Source: Arenibacter amylolyticus
Lineage (GTDB): Bacteria > Bacteroidota > Bacteroidia > Flavobacteriales > Flavobacteriaceae
Assembly (NCBI RefSeq): GCF_002150785.1
Contig: NZ_MTAZ01000009.1
Span: forward strand, 1 to 63,349
Direction: 5' to 3'
Length of the DNA: 63,349 bases
In this document: positions 54,673 through 63,349 of the stretch, in pieces
Layout: every line of letters begins with the position of its first letter
Position numbering within the stretch: position 1 is the stretch's first letter
Made by a program: the position numbers and the translations under genes
The notes under the pieces: generated by a model
What the model saw: the letters and a program-made list of their open reading frames with translations, nothing else
Database searches by the model: none
What the model was told of the DNA's origin: nothing

Positions 54673-54900
54673 ATGGCTAGATCTAGAGGAAGATTGGGGA
54701 GACCTGCTACGAGACCGACAGAATTAAGAGATGGTTATTATATCGAGGTTCGCAACAAGAATCAAAAATCGGGAGGGATCAAGATCCGAAGGGATACGGA
54801 AGAACAAATGATGTATGCCTATGAAGAGTATAAAAAAAGTAAAGACGTTACGGTTTTGGGAGAAATGAAAGACGGGAAGGTCGTAGATGTAGTGGCTTAA
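54673..54900 (+). CDS. Small conserved basic protein, unknown function
   Basis: 75 residues. The N-terminal 20 are strongly basic (ARSRGRLGRPATRP); the rest is a compact alpha/beta region (GYYIEVRNKN, GGIKIRRDTEEQ, VLGEMKDGKVVD). There is no signal peptide or cysteine. The basic, Arg/Gly-rich tail suggests nucleic-acid or ribosome contact (inference). A dedicated promoter with a long leader and a strong 13-bp terminator support a real, probably well expressed, single gene. Confidence 0.75.
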   Translation: MARSRGRLGRPATRPTELRDGYYIEVRNKNQKSGGIKIRRDTEEQMMYAYEEYKKSKDVTVLGEMKDGKVVDVVA

Positions 54901-54923
54901 GCCATCTCATTATCACGTATAGT

Positions 54924-54955
54924 AAAAACCCTGTCCATATTAGGACAGGGTTTTT
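54924..54955 (+). terminator. Strong terminator after the small conserved gene
   Basis: AAAAACCCTGTCC (54924-54936) and GGACAGGGTTTTT (54943-54955) form a perfect 13-bp stem with a 6-nt loop. It can act in both directions. Confidence 0.9.
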
Positions 54956-55074
54956 GCTTTTCTAGGAAGGCCTGATCTATAAGTATTGTATATGTGAACA
55001 TGGGGAGATTTAAGTAGAATTAATTCAATGAATTCGACTTTTTAAAATATCTTTATTAAATCGGTGGTCCCTAT

Positions 55075-56580
55075 CTACTCCTTCATGGCCAGAATATATT
55101 CTGCCACGGCCATTTTAGCTTCGTCCGATAGGTAGTCCTGAGGGGGCATTTCTGGGTAATCTTCCCGTAGGTTTTTTGGGTTGGTGATATAGTCTACAAT
55201 ACCCTGGGGATTATTATTGTGTATCGCCTGAATAATTTGGGTAGGCGGACCAATTAACCGCTCATCCCATGCATGGCAACCTGCACAGACGCCGTAGTAG
55301 GTAAGCTGACCTATTTCCTCCTTAGAAACCGATCTTGGAGCTACGGGGACGTCCAATAGAAAGGTGGTTACCTCTTTGGTGTCGGTTATTTGCGCCGGAC
55401 CAAAATTGTCCAGTCCAAAGGTGCGGTACCTGTTCTTATCTCTGATAGTACTACCTACACCGACGCCCATAGCAAGGATATCCGGGCCTTTGGTAGATAA
55501 TTGAGTGAGCATTAGGGCTTTTATCTCCCCGGTGGGATTGTTGCCATTATTATGCATAAAGTTATCCAGTATGACAATCCGGTCTGGATTGGGCTCAGAA
55601 TTAGGATCGTTGGAAGTACTGCCGCCTGTGGCGAGGTCTACAATGGTAATCCCCGCATTGTCATTCCCGGATATAATATTGTTCTCTATGATGACGTCAT
55701 CGGCCGCCATAACCAAAATGCCGGTCCCAGGGGGTATGCCCGCTACAATGGATCCTGGAGCACCAAAATTGGGATGGTTGTTGTTAACGACAAAATTATT
55801 GCGGATAATGATATCGAAGGCAGTTTTAATGGGTAATCCTGGGGTAATAAATGCCAAGATTCCACCAGTATTATTGTGCGCGTAATTATTTTCGACTAGT
55901 GCGTGTCTAGAATTTTCAATTTCTATTCCTGCTACACTATTAAAGACCTCATTGTGGAGTACATCAATATTATCGCACATACCCACATAAATGGCTGCGT
56001 CTTCTATTCCGCTGAGCACATTGTGTTCTATCAACCCATTTTTACCGTATTGTGGAAAGATGCCGTATACCCCCGCATCCATGATCCAATTATTCCTGAG
56101 GACAAAATTATTTCCGGCCTGACCCATGATGCCGTTGCCTTTATAGTTCATGATCTTGAAATTCTCTATATGGATTCCGTTTCCGGAATATAAAAAGGCA
56201 TCATTCAATTCCTTTTTACCATCCAAGGTGGGCCATTCCCCCTTTACGATAATTCCCTGTACACTAATATTATCCTTGTCTATATACACGGTTTCATAGT
56301 AATTACCAGGAAAAACCTGAATCAAATCGCCCGGCTTCGCCGCTAGTACCGCTTTTTGGATGGATTCCCCTTTTTTAACCTGAATGATTTCTCCGGTGAA
56401 TTCTTCGCTCATCGCTAACTGCGTACTATCCTTGGTGAGTCCCACATTCCTATATTTCATAGTGGTTGGCATGGGAACATATTTTGACGGGCCACTGGAA
56501 AAAAGTGTTTTTCCGATAAAAACACCAAGGGCAAGTGTGAGGATTAACCCGATAATTAATAATCCTGATGATTTTTTCAT
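55075..56580 (-). CDS. Parallel beta-helix protein with C-terminal cytochrome c domain
   Basis: 501 residues: N-terminal signal anchor (about 5-27), a right-handed parallel beta-helix (about 70-370; repeats such as NGLIEHNVLSGIEDAAIYVG and DVIIENNIISGNDNAGITI, NosD/pectate-lyase-like), and a c-type cytochrome tail with CAGCH at 432-436. The helix part is common in carbohydrate-binding or periplasmic assembly proteins; fusion to a heme domain points to electron transfer. It starts 5 nt after the peroxidase gene remnant, so the two formed an operon before the IS insertion. Its transcription may now be reduced or driven from elsewhere. Confidence 0.85.
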   Translation of the reverse strand: MKKSSGLLIIGLILTLALGVFIGKTLFSSGPSKYVPMPTTMKYRNVGLTKDSTQLAMSEEFTGEIIQVKKGESIQKAVLAAKPGDLIQVFPGNYYETVYIDKDNISVQGIIVKGEWPTLDGKKELNDAFLYSGNGIHIENFKIMNYKGNGIMGQAGNNFVLRNNWIMDAGVYGIFPQYGKNGLIEHNVLSGIEDAAIYVGMCDNIDVLHNEVFNSVAGIEIENSRHALVENNYAHNNTGGILAFITPGLPIKTAFDIIIRNNFVVNNNHPNFGAPGSIVAGIPPGTGILVMAADDVIIENNIISGNDNAGITIVDLATGGSTSNDPNSEPNPDRIVILDNFMHNNGNNPTGEIKALMLTQLSTKGPDILAMGVGVGSTIRDKNRYRTFGLDNFGPAQITDTKEVTTFLLDVPVAPRSVSKEEIGQLTYYGVCAGCHAWDERLIGPPTQIIQAIHNNNPQGIVDYITNPKNLREDYPEMPPQDYLSDEAKMAVAEYILAMKE

Positions 56581-56585
56581 TTGTT

Positions 56586-56807
56586 TTAATTTAGATGTTG
56601 GTTGTTCATTGTAGTTAGCCCAGAGGGTAGTATTTCTGGAGTTTTTGGCATAAAGGATTCATCTGTCAACGTTTTTAGAAAATCTACGATTCTATCTAGT
56701 TCATAATCGGTTAAATTAGGTTCCCAAATATGCCAATGTAAGATCAAATCCTCCTCTTCCGGTACAGCGTGTCCACGACCGTTATTATAAAATTGCACCG
56801 TTTCCCT
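56586..56807 (-). pseudogene. 3' fragment of IS-interrupted cytochrome c peroxidase gene
   Basis: It encodes the last 70 residues of a MauG/CcpA-type peroxidase (VQFYNNGRGHAVPEEE... IVDFLKTLTDESFMP). The 5' part lies at 58161-59153 beyond the IS element. The fragment begins with a copy of the 9-bp target site at 56799-56807. Joined to the 5' part with one target copy removed, the frame is continuous (331 plus 70 residues). The GTG at 56798 is a Val codon of the original gene, not a real start. Confidence 0.9.
56799..56807. repeat. Target-site duplication, left copy
   Basis: CGTTTCCCT, identical to 58161-58169 on the other side of the IS256-family element. Confidence 0.92.
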
Positions 56808-58160
56808 GGGACTGTAAATTATTTTGTGTTTTTGCTCTGAGTTAGTCGAAAAATGATTTTGAAGTTCATAGGCAAAAAATTTATTTTTAAATTTTTATTA
56901 TATGGACCCAGAATTAGAAAAACAATTAGATGCCTTAATAGGTAAAATCAGCAACAAAGAAGACTTCGATCAAGTCAAGGAACAGTTGCTTAAGCGTGGT
57001 ATCGAATCGCTTTTGAAAGCGGAAATGACAGCCCATTTGGGGTTTGAAAAGGGTGGCGCTGTAGTTGGGAACAACCAGCGTAATGGTTACTCGGAAAAGA
57101 CTATCAAAACCCAGAACGGAGAGCAGCGCATCAAGATACCCAGAGATCGTCAGGCCAGCTTTGATCCGGTGATTGTACCCAAACATCAATCCATCAGTCA
57201 AGAACTCGAGGACTGTATCCAATTACTATATGCCAAAGGGATGGGTAATAGCGATATTATAGACTTTATGGAAAGCACCTATGGTGTCCATTATAGCACC
57301 TCGCAGGTATCCATCATTACCAACCAATTACTGGAGGATATCAAGAGCTGGCAGAACAGGCCATTGGAGGATGTATACCCCATTGTCTGGATCGATGCCA
57401 TCCACTATAAGATACGCCATGAGGGAAAAGTTGTCTCTAAGGCCTGCATGATTGTCCTGGGGATTAATACCGAAGGGCAACAGGATATTTTGAGCATGAG
57501 TATTGTCGAAACAGAAAAGGCCGCTGCCTGGATGTCCATATTGGATGATCTGCGCTCCCGTGGGGTAAAGGATATCTTCTTTTTGTGCAGCGATAATCTA
57601 TCTGGATTGGACAAGGCGGTAGAGGCCATTTACCCCAATAGTATTCGTCAGGTCTGTATTGTGCACCAAATCAGGAACTCCCTAAAATACGTGAGCTATA
57701 AGGACCGTAAGGCAATTATGGTGGATATTAAAGCTATCTATCAGGCGGATAACGAAAAAATTGCGCTGGAGGCCCTTGAAGTTTTTAAACAAAACTGGGA
57801 GGACAAGTACCTAGCTGCCGTTCAATCCTGGGAAAATAACTGGGATAACCTAACGGCTTTTTTAAGCTATCCCAAAGAAATCAGGAAACTCATCTACACG
57901 ACCAACATTATTGAGAGCTTCAATGCCAGTTTAAGAAAATATACGCGCAATAAAAAGGTCTTCCCTAACGATGATGCAGCTCTTAAATCTATATACTTAG
58001 CAGCTCAAAGCATCAGTAAGAAATGGAAGAAAACAAGATCTAAGTGGGGGCAAATTTACAATCAATTGTATATTTGTTTTCCAAATAGGTTATAATCAAA
58101 TTATTTTAAACCTATGAATTTTGAAATTATTTTTCAAAAACACAAAATTTTGGATAGACT
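56808..58160 (+). mobile_element. IS256-family insertion sequence
   Basis: A 1353-bp element flanked by perfect 9-bp direct repeats. The imperfect terminal inverted repeats share a 14-nt core, ATTTTGTGTTTTTG at 56821-56834 and its complement at 58135-58148. Subterminal repeats at 56848-56872 and 58111-58135 match at 21 of 25 positions. The left end has 13 extra nt between core and subterminal repeat. It carries one intact transposase gene. The orientation is opposite to the interrupted gene. Confidence 0.92.
56902..58095 (+). CDS. IS256-family transposase
   Basis: 397 residues, full length for the family. The DDE residues are visible: Asp165 (WIDAIHYK), Asp231 (CSDNLSGL) and Glu338 (TTNIIESFN). 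The family block VCIVHQIRNS lies at 251-260, and the N-terminal domain (about 30-150) contains the usual MTAHLGFEKG segment. No frameshift or stop is seen, so it could be active. It sits alone in the element. Confidence 0.95.
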   Translation: MDPELEKQLDALIGKISNKEDFDQVKEQLLKRGIESLLKAEMTAHLGFEKGGAVVGNNQRNGYSEKTIKTQNGEQRIKIPRDRQASFDPVIVPKHQSISQELEDCIQLLYAKGMGNSDIIDFMESTYGVHYSTSQVSIITNQLLEDIKSWQNRPLEDVYPIVWIDAIHYKIRHEGKVVSKACMIVLGINTEGQQDILSMSIVETEKAAAWMSILDDLRSRGVKDIFFLCSDNLSGLDKAVEAIYPNSIRQVCIVHQIRNSLKYVSYKDRKAIMVDIKAIYQADNEKIALEALEVFKQNWEDKYLAAVQSWENNWDNLTAFLSYPKEIRKLIYTTNIIESFNASLRKYTRNKKVFPNDDAALKSIYLAAQSISKKWKKTRSKWGQIYNQLYICFPNRL

Positions 58161-58169
58161 CGTTTCCCT
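58161..58169. repeat. Target-site duplication, right copy
   Basis: CGTTTCCCT, matching 56799-56807. Confidence 0.92.
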
Positions 58170-59153
58170 TAAGGTGGGAAAGACTCCTGAATGCATGTAA
58201 GGCGCTGTTTTCTCAATATTTCTTAAGCTAGGCACTTTAAATCCGCCTCTTAGCGTTTTATCCTTGAACGGCACTTCTGCTCCTGGATCAAAGGAAAAGC
58301 CTTCGGGTTCCGGTGCGCCCAATACGGCTATTTGCTGATTGGTGAATAGGGGTGGGGTATGGCACTCGGCACATCTAGCTATAAAAGATCGGAAGATATT
58401 TAAACCTTCAATTTCCTTCTGATTCAATGCTTCGTGATACCCATGTGCATATTGATCGTACTTACTGTTCAGGGAAACTAAGGAGGATTGAAAAGCGACT
58501 ATGGAACGGTATATTTCATCCAAAGTAATAGAATCGGTTTTACTTCTATTTGGAAAAGCCTCGGCAAACAAGAATCTGTAATTATCAATGGAATTCATAG
58601 TTTGTATTAGATTTTCCGGAGTATTTGCCATTTCCTTTTCGTCGAATAGTGGACCCTTCATCTGCTCTTCCATAGTACTGGCTCTCCCATCCCAAAAGAA
58701 ACTCTTTAAATAGGCTACATTCCACAAGGTAGGCGCTGCCCTATCTAATAATTGATTATTTATTCCTCTACTTCTAGGTAGGCCATCACTAAACCCTTTA
58801 TTCGGATCGTGACAGGAAGCGCAAGAAATGGTGCCGTTACCGGAAAGGGCGGGATCAAAGAATAAATACCTTCCTAAGTCTATCTCTTGTGGGGAAAAAC
58901 CGTCTCTAACCTCTGGTAAGGCGGTTTTTAATCCACCTACACCTGGGTCATTGTCAGTGATGTATTGTTTGTAAAAGTTTTGGGAAATACACTCGTTCCG
59001 TTCATTTAATTTAAAACCTGGCGGACAGGTACTGCTCAATTTAGGAACATCGTAGTAAATAGGCGATGGTTCCCCGGAACCCTTAACGAAAGCTAAGCCC
59101 CCAATAAAAAGGCCCAAGATTATCGCCATGAATAGAAAACTGTTTTTATTCAC
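58161..59153 (-). pseudogene. 5' part of IS-interrupted diheme cytochrome c peroxidase gene
   Basis: It encodes 331 residues of the original protein; a short read-through into the IS adds eight foreign residues before a stop near 58134. There is an N-terminal signal or anchor (about 7-24). Heme motifs CASCH (111-115) and CAECH (261-265) and the MauG/CcpA segments LGRYLFFDPALSGNGTISC and VPSLRNIEKTAPYMHSG are present. The lost C-terminus holds the final family block with FYNNGRG. A truncated heme protein could still be made, but it is probably inactive or unstable. It was the first gene of an operon with the beta-helix cytochrome. Confidence 0.9.
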
Positions 59154-59372
59154 ACTGCTCAGATTTAATTAGTGGATTGCAACCTTATAACCTATTCGAT
59201 GCTAACTTTAATATTTTATTGTTGAGAGTCTATCTCTAATATAGAACCATTAGTAATCCAGAATCTCGACTTGTCTTATTAGGTTGTACTTAAGAACAAA
59301 TTATTTAACCATCCAATCTAATAAAAATTGTGATGAATTTGGAATACCCTATTAAATTCAACAATTTAAAAT

Positions 59373-62300
59373 GAAGGGAGCAGTTGGTTTCGTCCTTGTG
59401 TTAAGGCTTTTTGTCCGCATAACGTGGATCTTGGATATAATCTTGTTTTTGCATTTTAATCACTTCAATACTCAAAAACCCAAATTCGCTTACTACTTTT
59501 CCATAAAACCGATAAATGCCTCTTCCCCGAAAAAAGTATTTTGCAGCAACAGGAGGGAATAGCACAGTATCAAAAACCTCCCCGTGCTGATCTACCAAGG
59601 TGGCAAAGTTCATTCGGGTTCCCTTATGGGTCTTGGTGTTTTTTACGGTTACTAAATATCCATAGATATCGATGTTTTTTCCAAGGTATCTTACTAGGTC
59701 TTTTTTCCCGTTCTTATTCTCGGGAACTTCGGTTAATAAATAAAATGGACTGCATAGCGGAAAACCTAGGAGTTCTATCTGGGTGAAAGCCATTTCTAGG
59801 TCTGTAGTGTACAAAGTGGGAATTTCAAAATGTGGTTGTTTGGGCGAAAACAGCTTCGGGTGTTCCAACTTTGTGCTTTTGGAGAGGGACAAGTGTGCCT
59901 GCCATAATAATTCGTGCTTATTCACCCCCGTAAAGCGGAAGGCATCTATCCGAATTAGAATACTTAGTTGTTCAACCGATATGGATACTCTGTCTATAAA
60001 ATCGGTCAATGATAAGAAATCGCCGTTGGTTACTCTTTCTTTTAAAATGCGCGTTGCCACCTTTTCTTCCAGTTCCCGTAGGTACATCAACCCTAAATAT
60101 AGCTCCTTGCCATAGATATGGTTCACCATATAGCTATTGTTGATACAAGGAGGGTGAATGTTGGCCCCCAGCATCCTAGCTTCGTGTATATAGAATTCCG
60201 CACTGTAGAATCCGCCCCCATTATTAAGTACGGCCACCATATATTCCAAAGGATAATAAGCTTTTAGAAATAGGGTCTGATAACTTTCTACGGCATAGGA
60301 GGCAGAATGCCCTTTGGCAAAGGCATAGCCAGCAAAACTGGCTACTTGGTCCCAAATCTCAAAAATAAGGGTGTCCTCGTATCCTTTTGCCCGACAATTA
60401 GCTACAAACTTGTCTTTTACCTTTTGGAATTCCTCTCTAGATCGGAATTTTCCACTCATTCCTCTTCTGAGCACATCGGCTTCGCCTAGGGTAAGATCGG
60501 CAAAATAGTGGGCTACTTTTATCACATCTTCCTGGTATACCATTACCCCATAGGTTTCTGGCATAATGGACAGCATTACGGGATGTGCTTTTTCTTTGGT
60601 TCGTTCCGGATCTCGATGTCGTAGAATATATTCGCGCATCATTCCACTTTTAGCCACTCCGGGGCGTATAATGGAACTTGCCGCTACCAGTCCCAAATAG
60701 GTGTCCACCTGCAGCTTTTTTAATAACATACGCATGGCAGGAGATTCTATATAAAAACAACCCATACATTGTGCACTTTTTAAGATAGAATTTATATGGG
60801 GATCTGTTTTAAATTTTCCAATATCGTGAATGTCGAAAGTGCCGATTTCCTGGGGTTGATTATAGGCAATGATTTCCAAAGTCTCTGCAATTTTTGCCAG
60901 TCCGCGTTGGGATAGGATATCAAATTTAAAAAGCCCCACATCTTCTGCTATCACCATATCAAATTGCGTAGTAGGATATCCCTTTGGAGGTAGGTGGGTA
61001 GCAGAAAAGTATTCAATGGGTTTCTCTGTTATCAGTATACCCCCTGCATGAATGCTGAGGTAATTGGGCTTTCCTTTAATAAATTGAGCGTATTTAAGCA
61101 CCAATTTGGAAATATCGTCTAGTTGGGAAATAGGATAATCTCTATTACAGAGCATATCTATTTCCTCTTTGGGAAGTCCAAACACCTTTCCCAATTCCCG
61201 GATAGCTCCTTTTTCTTGAAAAGTGACATAGGTCCCCAACAGGGAAACGTGGGGAAAGCGCTCAAAAATATACTGGGTCATGGCCTCCCTATCTTTCCAT
61301 GAAAAATCGATATCAAAGTCGGGCGGATTAACTCGATAGAGGTTTATAAATCGCTCAAAATACAAATCCAGTTCTATGGGGTCTACATCGGTAATTCGGA
61401 GCAAATAAGCGACTATGCTATTGGCACCGCTACCACGCCCTACGTAGAAATAACCCTGATTACGGGCATGGGAAACAATATCCCAATTGATGAGGAAATA
61501 GGAAACAAACCCCATTTTTTTAATGAGGTCCATCTCTTTTTGGAGTCGTTCTAATATTACGGAATCGGTTTTGGGATATCGGTAGGGTAGGCCTTCCTTG
61601 CATAGTTTTTCTAATAGCGCTTCGTCTTCCGCGGTATTCCCCAAATAGGTTTTTAGGTTTTGGGGTTTGCGGTTGTCGGAGAAGTCGAAGTAGATGGAGC
61701 AGGAATTCATAATTCGCTCCGTATTTTCTAAAATAAAGGGATACTCAGAAAACGCCTTGGTCAACTCCTCTAAGGGAATCATCTTTTCCTCGGGATTGGC
61801 TTCCTCTGATTTTGGTAATTTGCTTAATAATAGATTATTATCTACAGCACGTAGCAGTCGATGCGCATTAAAGTCGCGCTTATTACGGAAAGTAACAGTT
61901 TGTTGTACTACTAGTTTATCCTTGAGTTCTGCAAGCTTGGTAAAGGGCAGTCGTCTAAGATCGGCGATGGAAATACCGATATATTCATGCTCTAAAAAAG
62001 TATGTTGCTCATTGAGTAACGCTTTTTGAAAAGGATAAATAACAAAAGCATCTTTAAAAGCCGGCGCTATGGCCGGAATTTTCTTCTCCTCGTGCAGGTG
62101 TTGAGAGAGGTAACTGTTTATTTCGCGATATCCTTCGTTGTTTTTAGCTAGGACTACAAAGCATGGATCTACCCCATTCCTAAAATCTATACCCAAAATG
62201 GGTTTAATATTGAACTCTTGGGATTTCCTTACAAAATTTAGGCAACCGGAGGTGTTGTTGATATCGGTAAGTGCCAGTTGCATCACCTGCATCTCTTGTG

Positions 62301-62373
62301 CCAATTGTAATAGCTCCGTTTCGGAAATAGTTCCAAAACGAAGGCTGTAGTAGGAATGGCAGTTTAGATACAT
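59373..62373 (-). CDS. dnaE: DNA polymerase III alpha subunit, second (short) type
   Basis: About 990 residues from Met at 62373 to the stop at 59401; the start at 62373 gives the PHP-type N-terminus MYLNCHSYYSLRFG (an upstream ATG at 62400 adds nine residues). Domains: PHP (about 1-200), polymerase core with catalytic NPPDFDIDF and LFKFDIL, fingers/thumb (GRGSGANSIVAYLL), helix-hairpin region and a C-terminal OB-fold (NIDIYGYLVTV). It is shorter than replicative DnaE (about 1160), so it is probably an accessory or repair polymerase like DnaE2. The PHP motif reads ALTDINN, lacking the His of the usual TDHG. No imuB or dinB gene lies in the window. Confidence 0.88.
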
Positions 62374-62709
62374 TGGGATAAAATTCAGTTCCAATCCCAA
62401 AGTTAAAGGTTTGATTCTTTAAGTGGGAGGATTTGTTGGATCATTCCAATTTGATGATTTGAAAATTTGACAATTTGGAGATGGCGAAACTAACACTGAT
62501 CGACTTTAATTCATGGGCTAAAACGCCGTGGCAATTCAAATAAGGATTACTAGATGTCTAAAGCAAAGAATCTCCGTACGAATATCTAAGTGGTCGATTG
62601 ATAGGTTGGTTTTCAGGTGGTAGTGAATTTGTCTTCAGGATTGAGTTTTCTTGGATTGTTATTTGAAATATCCGGGTTTATACTAGATTTATTTTGTGAC
62701 TTCGGCCAT

Positions 62710-62747
62710 ACCTGTCGGTAGGCAGACTCCGCCTACCTCCGGCAGGT
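62710..62747. repeat. REP-like palindromic element
   Basis: ACCTGTCGG (62710-62718) pairs with CCGGCAGGT (62739-62747) with one G-T, and TAGGC/GCCTA pair inside. It is GC-rich against the AT-rich background and resembles the short intergenic palindromes dispersed in many Flavobacteriia genomes. Confidence 0.6.
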
Positions 62748-62934
62748 AAACTCAGTCACCGGATTGTTGGAGATTGCGTTTTTCTTCCGTTAGGTAGGCG
62801 TAGTCGAAATCGGTGATGATTGCAAGTGGGCAGTTGAAATGTTACTTAAACTAAGTTTACCGTAGGTAGATAGTTAAGGTCCAATAAGCTTTTACTGATT
62901 GTCGCGTCAGTTCGAGTGAAATTCCATAGGAATT

Positions 62935-63018
62935 TTGTATCGAGAACCTCGTTGTGATGCATCATTTTTTATGTCAAATTTCTTTATTGGCATTATCCAC
63001 AACTGTTTCTCGATACAA
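62935..63018. repeat. Separated 12-nt inverted repeat
   Basis: TTGTATCGAGAA at 62935-62946 and its exact complement TTCTCGATACAA at 63007-63018, 60 nt apart. The left arm is preceded by a small palindrome AAATTCC-ATA-GGAATTT. It is likely a dispersed intergenic repeat. Confidence 0.6.
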
Positions 63019-63279
63019 TTTTATTCCGCTACGCTTCATAAAACCACCTGCCTCGACTTCAGGCTGGCTCGAAAGGACGGGGTGGGTATTAAGTATCAAT
63101 TCTAATTCTAACTACTCACTACTTTGTACTCATATCTATTTAATTGTTTACTATCATATGACTAAACTTAAACTGTCCAGTATTTTTGATGGTTTTAGTT
63201 ATACTTCTTATTGGATTTATTTATAAAAGGATTAGTTCTGTTTTAAAAACTTATTCTGTTCATTTTTTCCATTGATGAA

Positions 63280-63349
63280 ATGCGCAGCATTCATGAATTC
63301 CTTTTAAAAAACAATATACAAGCCATGAATAAAAAACGAACCAGGGCCG
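63280..63349 (+). CDS. Possible start of a gene cut by the window edge
   Basis: An ATG at 63280 opens a frame of 23 codons to the window end (MRSIHEFLLKNNIQ followed by basic residues). The composition is protein-like and the frame stays open, but there is too little to assign a family. It could be chance. Confidence 0.3.
   Translation, partial: MRSIHEFLLKNNIQAMNKKRTRA

Larger units (their letters stand above)
62374..63279. other. Repeat-rich intergenic region
   Basis: No convincing gene. It contains a REP-like hairpin at 62710-62747, a palindrome AAATTCC-ATA-GGAATTT near 62920-62936, and a 12-nt inverted pair TTGTATCGAGAA (62935-62946) / TTCTCGATACAA (63007-63018). The rest is low-complexity AT-rich DNA. 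Confidence 0.55.

Noticed and set aside
62954-63226. 90-codon frame in the right-end gap
   Set aside because: It runs through the inverted repeat and low-complexity sequence with no protein features.

Overview
The window looks like chromosomal DNA of a marine-type Flavobacteriaceae member (Bacteroidota). The evidence is an AT-rich composition, promoters of the TAnnTTTG type with no obvious Shine-Dalgarno sequences, many short-signal lipoproteins, a YaiO-type outer-membrane protein and a short LeuA. The genus cannot be fixed from sequence reading alone.

Left third (1-20.9 kb): mostly housekeeping. It starts with a truncated secreted protein built of 31-residue tandem repeats. Next come a LytTR regulator with a degenerate receiver, a glutaminyl cyclase/thioesterase pair, the SRP RNA (ffs), an SDR enzyme, transaldolase, an ABC-F ATPase, pheT, leuAB, a RluA-type pseudouridine synthase, panB and a YidR-like lipoprotein.

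Middle (21-40.4 kb): envelope and redox functions. There is a propeller/toroid lipoprotein, a diheme cytochrome c peroxidase, and an ECF sigma factor divergent from a DUF4142-cupredoxin operon. The sigma gene, the DUF4142 operon and a distant DoxX-like gene carry the same promoter: GTAACC, exactly 15 nt, then CATCCAA. This reads as a small sigma-factor regulon visible directly in the sequence. An LTA-synthase-like phosphotransferase then converges on a seven-gene minus-strand operon. That operon pairs a multistep phosphorelay (hybrid kinase, pseudo-receiver-HPt, stand-alone receiver) with a HEAT-repeat membrane protein, a family 2 glycan synthase, a YaiO barrel and an unknown anchored protein. 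It is probably a phosphorelay-controlled exopolysaccharide machine.

Right third (40.5-59.2 kb): a carbohydrate catabolic island with a ThuA-like lipoprotein, a ketose 3-epimerase-like enzyme, an MFS transporter, an AraC regulator, a second TIM-barrel isomerase, two Gfo/Idh/MocA oxidoreductases, a zinc alcohol dehydrogenase and an extended SDR. It ends in a large SGNH-propeller-HEAT-cytochrome c lipoprotein. Beyond it are a small conserved protein and a c-heme pair (cytochrome c peroxidase plus beta-helix/cytochrome c protein). The peroxidase gene is split by an intact IS256-family element with a perfect 9-bp target duplication. Removing the element and one duplicate restores a 401-residue frame.

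Right end (59.4-63.3 kb): a second-type DNA polymerase III alpha subunit, then about 0.9 kb of repeat-rich DNA without a convincing gene, and perhaps the first codons of a gene cut by the window edge.
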